Under the pieces are notes generated by a model. It was not told where the DNA came from, made no database searches, and saw nothing but the letters and a program-made list of their open reading frames with translations. A stretch of 64,000 nt of DNA from Halieaceae bacterium (GTDB lineage Bacteria; Pseudomonadota; Gammaproteobacteria; Pseudomonadales; Halieaceae): positions 1-64,000 of the forward strand of contig PBLO01000037.1 in NCBI GenBank assembly GCA_002721785.1, given 5' to 3'. The position numbers and the translations under genes were made by a program. Positions within the stretch are counted from its first letter, which is position 1; the number at the start of each line of letters is the position of its first letter. Positions 10,798 to 21,043 of the stretch are shown in pieces.

Positions 10798-12609
10798 ATG
10801 ACCGACCGAGTGCATCAGCAATCTCTACTTAAAGCCCTGATTGCTAAGGGAAAAGAGCAAGGGTACCTGACCTACGCTGAAGTCAACGATCACCTCCCTC
10901 AGGACATCTCTGATCCCGATCAGGTTGAAGACATCATTCAGATGATCAACGACATGGGTATTCAGGTGTTCGAGCAGGCGCCCGACGCCGACGAGCTGTT
11001 GATGACCGAGGGCGATCGCTCGGCGGACGAAATCGCCGCTGCAGAGGCGGCTGCCGCGCTGGCTGCCGTTGAGCAGGAAGCAGGCCGCACAACTGATCCT
11101 GTGCGCATGTACATGCGCGAAATGGGCACGGTAGAGCTGCTCACCCGTGAGGGCGAGATCATCATCGCCAAGCGGATCGAGGAAGGCATCCGGGAGCTGA
11201 TGGCAGCACTGGCGCACTACCCTAATGTTGTCCGGCAGCTCTGCAACGAATACGACCTCGTTGCTAAAGAGGAACGGAAGCTAACCGACGTGATGATCGG
11301 CTACCTAGACCCCGCTGAGCACGTGCCTTCAGCATCCGAAATGGCGGCAGCTGCTGAGCAGAAAGGCGAGTCGGATGACGAAGAAGAGGAAGGTCCGGTT
11401 GGTCCTGACCCTGTAGAGGCGAAAAAGCGCTTCTCTGCACTGAAGCGCCAGTGCACTAAAACGGAAAAAGCCATCGCAGCCAAAGGTCGAGGTCACAAGG
11501 ACGCCGTCACCGAGATGAACAAGCTCGGCGAACTCTTCAAATTCTTCAAACTCACGCCGCGAGTCTTTGACCCGCTGATCGATGAAGCGCGCATTGCGCT
11601 GACCGCAGTCCGGGAACCCGAGCGTGAAATTCTGCGCATAGTTGTCCGCGAATGCCGCATGGACCGAAAAGAGTTCATCAAGAGCTTCCAGGGCTCGGAA
11701 AGCGACGCTCGCTGGGTAGGCCGCATCGCGCGCAAGAAAGACATTGGCGCCAAGATCACGCTCCACAAGGACGAGATCCAACGCTTGCAGCGACAGATCG
11801 CCAACGTAGAAGAGGCGACCGGGCTCTCTATTGCCGAGATTAAAGAGATCAACCGTAAAATGAGTATGGGCGAGGCCCGTGCGCGTCGCGCCAAGAAGGA
11901 AATGGTTGAGGCGAATCTGCGTCTGGTGATCTCGATCGCCAAGAAATACACCAACCGCGGTCTGCAGTTCCTCGATCTCATTCAGGAAGGCAACATCGGC
12001 CTGATGAAGGCGGTCGACAAGTTTGAGTATCGACGCGGCTATAAGTTCTCGACCTACGCCACTTGGTGGATCCGTCAGGCCATTACCCGATCGATTGCCG
12101 ATCAGGCCCGCACCATTCGTATTCCGGTTCATATGATCGAAACGATCAACAAGCTGAACCGTATCTCTCGTCAGATGCTGCAGGAGATGGGCCGAGAGCC
12201 TACCCCCGAAGAGCTTGGTGAGCGCATGGACATGCCAGAGGACAAGGTGCGCAAGGTCCTCAAGATCGCCAAGGAACCGATCTCGATGGAAACGCCCATC
12301 GGCGATGATGAAGATTCGCATCTGGGTGACTTCATCGAGGACCTCACCATTGCGTCGCCGGTTGAGTCTGCGACCGAAGAGGGTTTGACGGAAGCAACCC
12401 GTGAAGTACTCGGTGGCCTGACCGCCCGCGAAGCCAAGGTGCTGCGCATGCGTTTTGGTATCGATATGAACACCGACCACACGCTGGAAGAAGTCGGCAA
12501 ACAGTTTGATGTGACACGTGAGCGGATCCGTCAGATCGAAGCCAAGGCGCTCCGCAAGCTGCGCCACCCCACGCGGTCTGACTACCTGCGCAGCTTCCTC
12601 GACGAGTAA
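10798..12609 (+). CDS. rpoD: RNA polymerase sigma factor RpoD (sigma-70)
   Basis: Region 2 [50 protein letters not shown] and region 4 [19 protein letters not shown]. Confidence 0.98.
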   Translation: MTDRVHQQSLLKALIAKGKEQGYLTYAEVNDHLPQDISDPDQVEDIIQMINDMGIQVFEQAPDADELLMTEGDRSADEIAAAEAAAALAAVEQEAGRTTDPVRMYMREMGTVELLTREGEIIIAKRIEEGIRELMAALAHYPNVVRQLCNEYDLVAKEERKLTDVMIGYLDPAEHVPSASEMAAAAEQKGESDDEEEEGPVGPDPVEAKKRFSALKRQCTKTEKAIAAKGRGHKDAVTEMNKLGELFKFFKLTPRVFDPLIDEARIALTAVREPEREILRIVVRECRMDRKEFIKSFQGSESDARWVGRIARKKDIGAKITLHKDEIQRLQRQIANVEEATGLSIAEIKEINRKMSMGEARARRAKKEMVEANLRLVISIAKKYTNRGLQFLDLIQEGNIGLMKAVDKFEYRRGYKFSTYATWWIRQAITRSIADQARTIRIPVHMIETINKLNRISRQMLQEMGREPTPEELGERMDMPEDKVRKVLKIAKEPISMETPIGDDEDSHLGDFIEDLTIASPVESATEEGLTEATREVLGGLTAREAKVLRMRFGIDMNTDHTLEEVGKQFDVTRERIRQIEAKALRKLRHPTRSDYLRSFLDE

Positions 12610-12617
12610 GCCACTTC

Positions 12618-13304
12618 ATGCCCCGCCTCGCCACACTGCTCGCCCTCATAGGGACATTAGCCAGTTGTGGCGATACCTCAGAGAGCTCAATGACAGTAAC
12701 CCCCTCGGGCGCGATGACCGTGTCGCTCACGGGCTCGCCTAGTGCCACGATTTGGCAGGGACAATGCGCTGCCTGTCATGGCGCCGCAGGTGAAGGTAAC
12801 AAGGCGCTCGGTGCACCGGGGCTCACCCAGTTCTCCGCTGACTACATTGCGCGGCAACTCAACCATTTTGTCAGCGGGGTTCGCGGAGCAGCAGCCGGCG
12901 ATAACTCCGGGAAGCGCATGGCGTTAAGCGTCGCCAATTTGAGTGAGGCTGATATCCCCAACCTTGCCCAGCTCATCACCACGGAACTGCCGCCCGCAGT
13001 ACCAACCGCAACACTGCGCGGCGACGCGGCGCGGGGCGAGGACTACTACACCAACATCTGCAGCGCCTGCCACGGCGGCATTGCGCAAGGCAATGACGCC
13101 CTAGGCGCCCCTGCTCTCGCGGGCGTGAATGACTGGTATCTCAAATCTTCCTACGAAAGCTATCTGGACGGGCTCCGCGGCACACACCCCGATGACTTCT
13201 ATGGGGCGCAAATGGCGCGGCTTGCGCCGGCACTGGCCAACAGCGACGATATCAACGATGTCATCGCTTTTATCGCCACACTGCCACCGCAACGCGCGCT
13301 CTAG
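12618..13304 (+). CDS. Di-heme c-type cytochrome, predicted lipoprotein
   Basis: Two CXXCH motifs (CAACH, CSACH); N-terminus MPRLATLLALIGTLASCGD with lipobox-like LASC. Confidence 0.87.
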   Translation: MPRLATLLALIGTLASCGDTSESSMTVTPSGAMTVSLTGSPSATIWQGQCAACHGAAGEGNKALGAPGLTQFSADYIARQLNHFVSGVRGAAAGDNSGKRMALSVANLSEADIPNLAQLITTELPPAVPTATLRGDAARGEDYYTNICSACHGGIAQGNDALGAPALAGVNDWYLKSSYESYLDGLRGTHPDDFYGAQMARLAPALANSDDINDVIAFIATLPPQRAL

Positions 13305-13323
13305 TTACCTTATAGTGGCGCGC

Positions 13324-14736
13324 ATGATTATGCGCCCCGATATTCATTTACGCCAAGCCGCGATCTCGCTCGCCTACGCTCTTCTAAACCTAACTACCGG
13401 GACTCGCGCAACTTCTTCACCACTCACTCCCACTCCGTCTGCTCCTACCCGTTACACCGGTCCGAGTGAGCCCCACCGATCTCTCAGCACGACAGCTCAC
13501 AACCGATACCAACGAAGACGTCAACGCGCAGCATCGGGGAGACGCCGACTGTTAACGCCTTGGGTGCTGCTCAGCCTGGCGGCTCCGTTGATCGCGCATG
13601 GAGAGACCTCGGCCACTCCAGCGTTCCAGCTGGGCGACATCTGCCCCGCCTCTTTTGAGAATCAAGACGGTGGGTGTGTGTTGCGCAATCGTTATCGGGA
13701 ATATCGCTCGCTACGCGACGCGGGCGTTGGCGGCCTAAAGACGGGATTGCCGCCGTTACGCGAGGGCTTTACACCACAACAAATCGATCTGGGCCGCTAC
13801 CTGTTTTTTGACCCGATACTCTCAGCCGATGGCTCTGTCTCCTGCGCCAGCTGTCACGACCCTGCAAAAGGGTTTGCCGATGGCCGCGGGCAAGCCGTCG
13901 GTATTCACAGGCAGGTGCTACCGCGCTCAGCGCCTAGCCTGTGGAACGTGGGATTTCTCTCGACGTTGCTATGGGATGGCTCAAAAAGCAGCCTCGAGGA
14001 GCAAATGCAGGGGCCGCTCTACTCTCCCTTTGAGATGGGCAACACGCCAACGCAACTCCTGACTACGCTGAACGCAAACCCCGTCTATCGGGCATTATTT
14101 GAACAAGCATTTAGTCGCTCGCCCATTGCGCTCGATCAGATCTACACCGCGATCACTGCATTCGAGAGCTCACTGATCTCACTGAACAGCCGCTACGATC
14201 TGTATGCACATGGGTACCACGAGGCGCTAACTGACGCAGAAATTGCCGGGCTGAATGTATTTCGCTCATTCGTTGCTCGCTGCGCCGAGTGCCACACGCC
14301 TCCGCTCTTCACTAATCAGCAGCTGGCCGTGCTGGGGGTAGCTGACGCGCCCGGCGAATTGATCGATACGGGTGCCGAAGCCATCACCGGAGATGCCAGC
14401 CAGCGCGGCGCTTTCCGGGTGCCCAGCCTGCGGAACATCGTGCGGACAGCGCCTTATATGCATCGCGGGCAAAAGCCGACACTGGAGGACGCTGCGCGCT
14501 TTTATACCGGCGGCAGGGGTCATGAAGTGCCAGAAGGCGAGTCGGTGATGATTCACTGGCATATCTGGGAGCCCAGGCTGACCGATGCAGAGATCACCTC
14601 ACTCACCACATTTATGGGCGCACTGACCGATGAAGCCTTTATGCCCGAGATCCCCAAGGTGGTGCCTTCAGGGCTACCCGTGACACAGGGGCAGAAACCC
14701 ATGGCGGGCAATAGCGATGGCTTTGGGGCACAATAA
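13324..14736 (+). CDS. Di-heme cytochrome c peroxidase / MauG-family protein
   Basis: CASCHDPAKGFADG and CAECHTPPLFTN, LSADGSVSCASCH, FRVPSLRNIVRTAPYMHRG; start chosen at in-frame ATG 13324, downstream of the preceding CDS. Confidence 0.88.
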   Translation: MIMRPDIHLRQAAISLAYALLNLTTGTRATSSPLTPTPSAPTRYTGPSEPHRSLSTTAHNRYQRRRQRAASGRRRLLTPWVLLSLAAPLIAHGETSATPAFQLGDICPASFENQDGGCVLRNRYREYRSLRDAGVGGLKTGLPPLREGFTPQQIDLGRYLFFDPILSADGSVSCASCHDPAKGFADGRGQAVGIHRQVLPRSAPSLWNVGFLSTLLWDGSKSSLEEQMQGPLYSPFEMGNTPTQLLTTLNANPVYRALFEQAFSRSPIALDQIYTAITAFESSLISLNSRYDLYAHGYHEALTDAEIAGLNVFRSFVARCAECHTPPLFTNQQLAVLGVADAPGELIDTGAEAITGDASQRGAFRVPSLRNIVRTAPYMHRGQKPTLEDAARFYTGGRGHEVPEGESVMIHWHIWEPRLTDAEITSLTTFMGALTDEAFMPEIPKVVPSGLPVTQGQKPMAGNSDGFGAQ

Positions 14737-14870
14737 AGGCACGATTGCTCAGACGAATAATAAATTGCATGTCGCTGGCGCAAACGGTTAGTGGGGTCGG
14801 CCTCGTAAGGGATACCGGTCCAGACCACCCAACTGCCAGACGCAACGGAACAGCCCATGGGGGGCGAACA

Positions 14871-16373
14871 ATGAATACGCTCACAAAGCACCCACACCGC
14901 ATTGACCGGGGCATTGACCGGGGCACTCACCGGGGTATCGCCCGAGTCGTCATCTCGGCGCTGGTGCTGTCTGTCTTTGCATCGGTGGCGCAGGCGGCGA
15001 TCATCGAAGTCCGCGAAGGGGATCGCATTCAGGATGCGGTCAACCGCGCGGCCCCCGGCGATGAGATTCTGGTGTACCCGGGGCTCTACAGCGAGACGGT
15101 GTATGTCGACAAAGACGACATTACGCTGCGCGGCGTCGTTGAGGGCGACAGCTGGCCACATCTCGATGGGAAGAAGCAGCTCAACGACGCCATCCTTTAC
15201 AGCGGCAATGGCTTCTCGGTGGAGTGGTTCAAGATCACGCACTACAAAGGCAACGCCATCATGGGCCAGGCGGGCAATAACTTCTCGATCCGCAATAACT
15301 GGGTTATCGACTCTGGCGTATACGGCATTTTCCCCGAGTTCGGCGAAAACGGCCTGATCGAGAACAACATCCTCTCTGGCATCGAAGATGCCGCTATTTA
15401 TGTGGGTATGAGCGACTACATCGATGTACGCAACAATCAGGTGTTCGACAACGTTGCAGGCATCGAGATCGAAAACAGCCGCCATGTGCTGGTGGAGGGA
15501 AACCTCGCGAAGAACAATACCGGTGGCATTTTGGTGTTCATCACACCCGGACTACCGATCAAGAGCTCCTACGACGCGATCATTCGTCGCAACTTTGTGA
15601 TCGACAACAACACCCCGAACTTCGGCATCCCGGGCTCGCTAGTCTCTCAGATCCCGGCGGGCAGCGGGATCATCGTCATGTCCGGCGATGAGGTCATCAT
15701 CGAGGACAACGTGATCACCGGAAACAATAACGCCGGCATCATCATCACCAGTCAGGATTTCGTGACCGAGATCGCCACCGACACCGGCTCTGACCCGAAT
15801 CCCGACGCGGTGCAAATCCGGGATAACGTGATGTTCAATAACGGTGCCTTGCCCGAGGGCGAGATGAAGCTATTGATGCTCACCAAGTTCTCGACGACTG
15901 GCCCCGACATCCTCGCCTATCAAGGCGCGACCGCGGCGGAGCGAGGCAGTTGTATCTCCCGGCGCGGCGCCTATCGGACACATGGCGTCGATGACTGGGC
16001 AGATTGCGATAGCCCCACTATCCGAGCAAACGACGCGATTGCCGGGCGCGAACCCGTAGATTCCACCCGAGGGCTCACCACCAAGATGCTGCCCGAACCC
16101 GCTGCCCCCCGTGTCATCACCGTTGACGCATCGGGCGCCGAGCTGGTTTATCAAGGCATCTGTGCGGGCTGTCATGCCTACAATGTGCGCTTAATTGGCC
16201 CGCCCACCCTCGCGATTCAGGCCCAGTACGGGGAGGATGCAGGTAGCATCGCCGCCTATATCGCGAACCCCGAGAAAAAGCGCCCGGATTTCCCGACCAT
16301 GCCGCCGCAAGACCATTTGTCAGAACCCATGCGGCAGCTGGTAGCGGAGTACATGTTGGCTTTGACTAACTGA
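14871..16373 (+). CDS. Secreted right-handed parallel beta-helix protein with C-terminal cytochrome c domain
   Basis: Signal-like MNTLTKHPH...VVISALVLSVFASVAQA, repeated N/D-rich beta-helix rungs (IRNNWVIDSGVYGIF, IENNILSGIEDAAIYV, VRNNQVFDNVAGIEI), C-terminal CAGCH heme motif. Confidence 0.85.
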   Translation: MNTLTKHPHRIDRGIDRGTHRGIARVVISALVLSVFASVAQAAIIEVREGDRIQDAVNRAAPGDEILVYPGLYSETVYVDKDDITLRGVVEGDSWPHLDGKKQLNDAILYSGNGFSVEWFKITHYKGNAIMGQAGNNFSIRNNWVIDSGVYGIFPEFGENGLIENNILSGIEDAAIYVGMSDYIDVRNNQVFDNVAGIEIENSRHVLVEGNLAKNNTGGILVFITPGLPIKSSYDAIIRRNFVIDNNTPNFGIPGSLVSQIPAGSGIIVMSGDEVIIEDNVITGNNNAGIIITSQDFVTEIATDTGSDPNPDAVQIRDNVMFNNGALPEGEMKLLMLTKFSTTGPDILAYQGATAAERGSCISRRGAYRTHGVDDWADCDSPTIRANDAIAGREPVDSTRGLTTKMLPEPAAPRVITVDASGAELVYQGICAGCHAYNVRLIGPPTLAIQAQYGEDAGSIAAYIANPEKKRPDFPTMPPQDHLSEPMRQLVAEYMLALTN

Positions 16374-16438
16374 ACCAAGCGCTGGCAATTGCAGTAGCCG
16401 CCACCGCTAGAGTGATTTAAAAACAGAAGAACCCGACT

Positions 16439-17302
16439 ATGCCCGCGACCCAACAATTCGCCGAAGTAAGCGGAAAGCGCATCGCCTACCTCGAGGCAGG
16501 TAGCGGCGACCCTATTGTGCTTTTGCACGGCAATCCCACCTCGTCCTTTTTGTGGCGCAACATCATCCCCGAGCTGGAGGGTTGTGGCCGTGTGATCGCG
16601 CCCGATCTGATTGGTCAGGGTGACTCGGACAAACTACCTGCGAGCGAGGGACCTGACCGGTACCGCTTTGAGGTCGCCTTTGATTATCTCGATGGTCTAT
16701 TACGCAGCATCGGTGCCGATCAGAACGTGACGCTCGTGATTCACGATTGGGGTAGCGGCCTCGGCTTTCACTGGGCGCGCCTCAACCCCGATACGGTTAA
16801 AGGCATTGCCTACATGGAGGCCATTGTAGCGCCCGTCACCTGGGAAGACTGGCCGGAGAGCGCACGGGGTATCTTCAAAGGCTTCCGCTCGCCCAAGGGT
16901 GAGGACCTCGTGCTCGAGCGCAACATGTTCGTCGAAGCCGTGTTGCCCAGCTCCATTATGCGAGAGCTCTCTGAAGACGAAATGGCGGCCTATCGCGCGC
17001 CCTTTGATACGCCCGAAAACCGGCAGCCGACGCTGAACTGGCCGCGACAGATCCCCATCGACGGCGAGCCCGCGCACATGGTGGAATTGGTAGGCGCCTA
17101 TGCACACTTTATGGCCAGCACCGATATCCCCAAGCTATTTATCAACGCAGACCCGGGCTCCATCCTCGTGGGCAAGCAACGCGAGTTCTGCCGCAGTTGG
17201 CCCAACCAGACTGAGGTCACGGTAAAAGGCTTACACTTTGTGCAAGAGGACTCCCCGCAGGAGATCGGCCAAGCGGTCGCCGCTTGGCACGCGGGTTTAT
17301 AA
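16439..17302 (+). CDS. Haloalkane dehalogenase (LinB/DhaA-like alpha/beta hydrolase)
   Basis: HGNPTSSFLWRNIIPELEG, IAPDLIGQGDSDK, VIHDWGSGLGFHWAR, IAYMEAI, LHFVQEDSPQEIG; nucleophile Asp and halide-binding Asn/Trp motifs present. Confidence 0.92.
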   Translation: MPATQQFAEVSGKRIAYLEAGSGDPIVLLHGNPTSSFLWRNIIPELEGCGRVIAPDLIGQGDSDKLPASEGPDRYRFEVAFDYLDGLLRSIGADQNVTLVIHDWGSGLGFHWARLNPDTVKGIAYMEAIVAPVTWEDWPESARGIFKGFRSPKGEDLVLERNMFVEAVLPSSIMRELSEDEMAAYRAPFDTPENRQPTLNWPRQIPIDGEPAHMVELVGAYAHFMASTDIPKLFINADPGSILVGKQREFCRSWPNQTEVTVKGLHFVQEDSPQEIGQAVAAWHAGL

Positions 17303-17312
17303 GGAGAATACG

Positions 17313-17627
17313 ATGTCAGACGTTCCCGTTTATGTAGTTGCCAACTTCACCGTGCACGATGCCGCCACTTACCGTGAATATGAGAAAGGCTTCTTCCCCA
17401 TCCTTAAGCGCCACGAGGGCACTTTCTTTACTTACGACGACAACACAGTGACTTTTGAGGGTAGCGACCCGCGCGAGGGCCGGATGGTGATGTTTACGTT
17501 CCCCTCCGAGGCGCATGCGGTGGCGTGGTACAACGATCCTGACTATCAGGCACTGAGCGAGCACCGCCGCGCGGGCACGGAACTGAAGTTCCTTACCATG
17601 GTGCACGGACTGCCGCCGCGGGGCTGA
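17313..17627 (+). CDS. DUF1330 family protein
   Basis: VYVVANFTVHDAATYREYEKGFFPILKRHEG...WYNDPDYQAL...HRRAGTE. Confidence 0.85.
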   Translation: MSDVPVYVVANFTVHDAATYREYEKGFFPILKRHEGTFFTYDDNTVTFEGSDPREGRMVMFTFPSEAHAVAWYNDPDYQALSEHRRAGTELKFLTMVHGLPPRG

Positions 17628-17800
17628 TCGAGGTTATCCGCCCTCTCAGCAACAGGCGTTGGACTGATACTGTTATGGCCTTTCGCAACAGCCATGCAAC
17701 TGGCTCGTTAGAGCGCTTCAGGGCCGCTTCATTGCGAGGCTCGACTATCACTACCAACTCTGATGCGAAGGCATAACCCACTGAATAGACGGGATACATG

Positions 17801-18700
17801 ATGTCTGAAGAAGAGCTTTACCCTACCCCTGACGAGTACGATAACTACACCATGAAAGAATCACCGACCTACACACCCCCAAAGGTATGGCAATGGGATC
17901 AGGACGGAGAAGAGAATCGCTTCTCCAAGATCAACCGTCCGATCGCAGGCCCGACACATGACAAAGACTTGCCGGTTGGAGAACATCCGTTACAGCTCTA
18001 TTCGTTGGCGACGCCCAATGGCGTCAAGGTCACCGTGATGTTGGAGGAGCTGCTCGCACTCGGTATTGAAGAGGCGGAGTACGATGCCTGGTTGGTGAAC
18101 ATCATGGAGGGCGATCAGTTCTCCAGTGGCTTCGTGAGCGCCAACCCAAACTCCAAAATTCCTGCCCTGATCGATCACAGCACCCCGACCCCAACCCGCG
18201 TATTTGAGTCCGCCGCGATAGTGATGTACCTCGCTGAGAAGCACGGACAGTTTTTACCGACTGAGCTCAGCGCGCGCGCCGAGTGCCTTTCCTGGGTGTT
18301 CTGGCAAATGGGCAGCGCACCCTTTTTGGGTGGCGGCTTCGGGCATTTTTATGCCTACGCGCCAGAGCGACTGGAGTACCCCATTAATCGCTTTACGATG
18401 GAAGTGAAGCGGCAACTGGATGTCCTGGATCGCAATCTGGCCGAGCGAGAGTTCATCTGTGGTGACGAGTACACCATTGCCGATATTGCTATTCATCCGT
18501 GGTATGGCGCACTCGCCATGGGCATGCTGTATGAGTCAGGTGAATTTCTCGATGTGGGCTCGTATAAGAACGTGCAGCGGTGGACCACAGCGGTTCAGGA
18601 GCGCCCAGCAGTGCGCCGTGGCCAACGGGTGAACCGGGTTTGGGGAGATGAAGCGAAGCGGCTCCCCGAACGGCATAGCGCAGCAGATCTGGACGACTAA
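17801..18700 (+). CDS. Glutathione S-transferase family protein, YghU-like
   Basis: NRPIAGPTHDKDLPVGEHPLQLYSLATPNGVKVTVMLEELLALG...NPNSKIPALID. Confidence 0.9.
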   Translation: MSEEELYPTPDEYDNYTMKESPTYTPPKVWQWDQDGEENRFSKINRPIAGPTHDKDLPVGEHPLQLYSLATPNGVKVTVMLEELLALGIEEAEYDAWLVNIMEGDQFSSGFVSANPNSKIPALIDHSTPTPTRVFESAAIVMYLAEKHGQFLPTELSARAECLSWVFWQMGSAPFLGGGFGHFYAYAPERLEYPINRFTMEVKRQLDVLDRNLAEREFICGDEYTIADIAIHPWYGALAMGMLYESGEFLDVGSYKNVQRWTTAVQERPAVRRGQRVNRVWGDEAKRLPERHSAADLDD

Positions 18701-18747
18701 CGACACCACTCAGCTAGCGAGGGTTCTGTTAAACTACGCGCCCTCGC

Positions 18748-18824
18748 GGGCCCATAGCTCAGTTGGTTAGAGCAGTCGACTCATAATCGATTGGTCGTAG
18801 GTTCAAGTCCTACTGGGCCCACCA
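18748..18824 (+). tRNA. tRNA-Ile2 (anticodon CAU, presumed lysidine-modified)
   Basis: Cloverleaf GGGCCCATAGCTCAGTTGGTTAGAGCAGTCGACTCATAATCGATTGGTCGTAGGTTCAAGTCCTACTGGGCCCACCA; CAT anticodon; body resembles E. coli ileX rather than elongator tRNA-Met; encoded CCA. Confidence 0.92.
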
Positions 18825-18993
18825 TTTATGCGAAATCGCAGGAACGGTGCTGCTTCGGGCGGCAACAGCAATTTTTAGTAAATGGTCGCGAGACGAATTT
18901 CGGCGACTGCACGCCGCGCAGAGTCCTAAAATAAGCACCGCTTCCCCGCACGCGGGCGAGGCATGACTAATCCAACAGGTAATAGGCAGGTTA

Positions 18994-19566
18994 ATGAGCG
19001 ACACTCTTTCACTGAACAAATTGGAAAAAATAATTGAACTGGAAACCCAACTCCGCGGCGAGTATCAGCAGCAGCTCGACGATAAAGACAGCGCGATGGC
19101 GGAGTTGAATCGCGACAAGGCCGCTCTGGAAAACAAAGTCGCCGAACTGGAGCAAACCATCGCCACACAGCTAGCAACCATCACGGAGCTCTCGGGTAAA
19201 TCAAGCGACACTCAAGCGTTAGAGCAGCGGAACCGCGAGTTGCACAATCGCTCGGAAAATATGAAAGAAGAAGTTGCGGCCGCTAAAAGCCGGCTGAAGA
19301 CACTGCAAAAAGATTTGGCTGCAGAGCGAGCAGAGCTCGCTGAAATGAAGAAGTATGACCCGCAGCGACTGCGCAAAAATCTCGACAGCAATAAAAAGAA
19401 GCTGGCTGAGAAAACCATAGCTGCCGACAAGCTGCAGAAGTCACTCAGCCAGACGAAAGCCGAAAAAGCCGAGCTTGAATTGAAGGTGAAGGAGCTTGAG
19501 GCACAGCTAGAGTCCGCTCAAGGTGATCAAGCCACTCCTGAGGATGACAACCAGGAAGCAGCGTGA
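18994..19566 (+). CDS. Coiled-coil protein of unknown function
   Basis: 190-aa ORF with long heptad-like, Lys/Glu-rich sequence. Confidence 0.7.
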   Translation: MSDTLSLNKLEKIIELETQLRGEYQQQLDDKDSAMAELNRDKAALENKVAELEQTIATQLATITELSGKSSDTQALEQRNRELHNRSENMKEEVAAAKSRLKTLQKDLAAERAELAEMKKYDPQRLRKNLDSNKKKLAEKTIAADKLQKSLSQTKAEKAELELKVKELEAQLESAQGDQATPEDDNQEAA

Positions 19567-19594
19567 GTCTGTCAGCGATCGAGCTGAGTAGAAC

Positions 19595-20002
19595 ATGAAC
19601 ATTTTGGATCTTTCCTTTTGGCAACGCCGCCTGCGCCTATTAGGCATTGTGGCCATCCTCATTGGCGGCGGCGCCTGGATGATGGAGTTCGCGGGCACGG
19701 TGTATATCTGCCCGTACTGCCGGGTGCAGCGCACCGTCATTATGCTGCTGGGCCTGATGATGATTCTGCCCTTTGCTCACCACTGGGTGAGCCAATACGT
19801 ATCCTCGGTCATCGGCTTTCTCGGCGCCGTCGTGGCGGTGAATCAGAACTTCATGGGTTGGGTGAAGATCTCAAAGGGTGCATTCACTTTTGCCGATCCC
19901 ATCTACATTGACCCCTTCCTACTCTCTACCGGCTCACTGTTCATCATCATCGGCCAGCTTGGGCTCATCTTAAGCAAGAGCGCGGAAACCAAGGCACACT
20001 GA
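19595..20002 (+). CDS. DsbB-like small integral membrane protein
   Basis: Four hydrophobic segments; YICPYCRVQRTVIMLLGL resembles the DsbB CxxCxxQR segment. Confidence 0.55.
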   Translation: MNILDLSFWQRRLRLLGIVAILIGGGAWMMEFAGTVYICPYCRVQRTVIMLLGLMMILPFAHHWVSQYVSSVIGFLGAVVAVNQNFMGWVKISKGAFTFADPIYIDPFLLSTGSLFIIIGQLGLILSKSAETKAH

Positions 20003-20054
20003 ACTCGCCCCCTCCAGATAAGTTGAAAGCTAACGATGCAGAAGGAACTCCGGC

Positions 20055-20393
20055 GTGACCTTGACCGCAATACAACACCTTTTTGTTTACGGATCGCTAC
20101 AGCCGGGCTGCTCAAACGCCGACGTGCTCGCCGAGCTGACAGGTGAATGGCAGCCAGGCACAGTGATCGGCCAGCTCTTTGAGTCAGGCTGGGGCGCTGA
20201 TCTTGGCTACCCCGGGCTGAAACTGACAGATTCGGGCACGCCGGTCAGTGGTCAGGTGCTAACGTCACCTGACCTTGCAGATTTTTGGGCGGAACTCGAT
20301 GCGTTTGAAGGCGAGCAATATCAGCGGGTACTGACACAAGTCACGCTCAGCACCGGGGAGTTGATTGAAGCCCACGTTTACACGGTTTGCTAG
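20055..20393 (+). CDS. Gamma-glutamylcyclotransferase-like (AIG2/GGCT fold)
   Basis: HLFVYGSLQPGCSNADVLAEL ... LDAFEGEQYQRVLTQV. Confidence 0.8.
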   Translation: MTLTAIQHLFVYGSLQPGCSNADVLAELTGEWQPGTVIGQLFESGWGADLGYPGLKLTDSGTPVSGQVLTSPDLADFWAELDAFEGEQYQRVLTQVTLSTGELIEAHVYTVC

Positions 20394-21043
20394 GGGATCA
20401 GCTGCGCCAACCGGGCACTTATGCGCTCATGCAGCGCGGGCGTCGCATCAGCAGCAAAGGTCAACAACATGCCAGCCAGAGCTTGTTGCCGGTAGGTATC
20501 GAGATCGATGTAACCATTGACCCAGTCCTGTCGTGGCAGACGCTGCGCATTGAAAAGCTGTTGAGCGAGCAGCGTTCGGGCTATTTGACCCCGAAGATAT
20601 CCCTCGGCCGAGGCACGGGCGCATAACCCTTCAGCCACAGCGACGGATTTAGCAACTACACCTCCGCTCGTATCGTGCTCAAACAACCCCAACCGTTCAC
20701 CCCCCATAAACGCAGCGCGGTAAAACACTTGGTCTGATCGGTAGAGCGCGACAATCCGGTCAATGAATGCTTCCGACGCAGCAATCGGATCTGCAAGCTC
20801 GGGCCCAGCCAAAACCGCTTCGATGTTGTCGACCAAACCCCGAAAAATGGCGAGTACCAAGTCGTTTTTCTTGCCGAAGAGGTTATGGACCGTGGGGATC
20901 GTGACCTCTGACCGGGCAGCCACTTCGCTGATGGTCAACGCGTCAAAACCCTCTTCCGCAATCAGGTTGCGTGCCTCCGACAAAATGCGTTCCATGCGGC
21001 GCGCTTTGTTTTCCTGCCGGGTAGCGTGGCCACGAGCCGTCAT
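20390..21043 (-). CDS. TetR/AcrR family transcriptional regulator
   Basis: N-terminal HTH ERILSEARNLIAEEGFDALTISEVAARSEVTIPTVHNLFGKKNDLVLAIF. Confidence 0.9.
   Translation of the reverse strand: MTARGHATRQENKARRMERILSEARNLIAEEGFDALTISEVAARSEVTIPTVHNLFGKKNDLVLAIFRGLVDNIEAVLAGPELADPIAASEAFIDRIVALYRSDQVFYRAAFMGGERLGLFEHDTSGGVVAKSVAVAEGLCARASAEGYLRGQIARTLLAQQLFNAQRLPRQDWVNGYIDLDTYRQQALAGMLLTFAADATPALHERISARLAQLIP

Noticed and set aside
11329-12567. 412-aa antisense ORF opposite rpoD
   Set aside because: High-GC codon-bias shadow ORF; the rpoD frame is unambiguous and the antisense translation has no recognisable domain.
14553-15485. 310-aa antisense ORF opposite the MauG / beta-helix genes
   Set aside because: Opposite well-supported heme and beta-helix coding frames; composition looks like an antisense artefact.
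18748-18824. CAU-anticodon tRNA as elongator tRNA-Met
   Set aside because: Anticodon arm, variable and T arms resemble tRNA-Ile2 (ileX type) more than metT; presence of tilS elsewhere would confirm.
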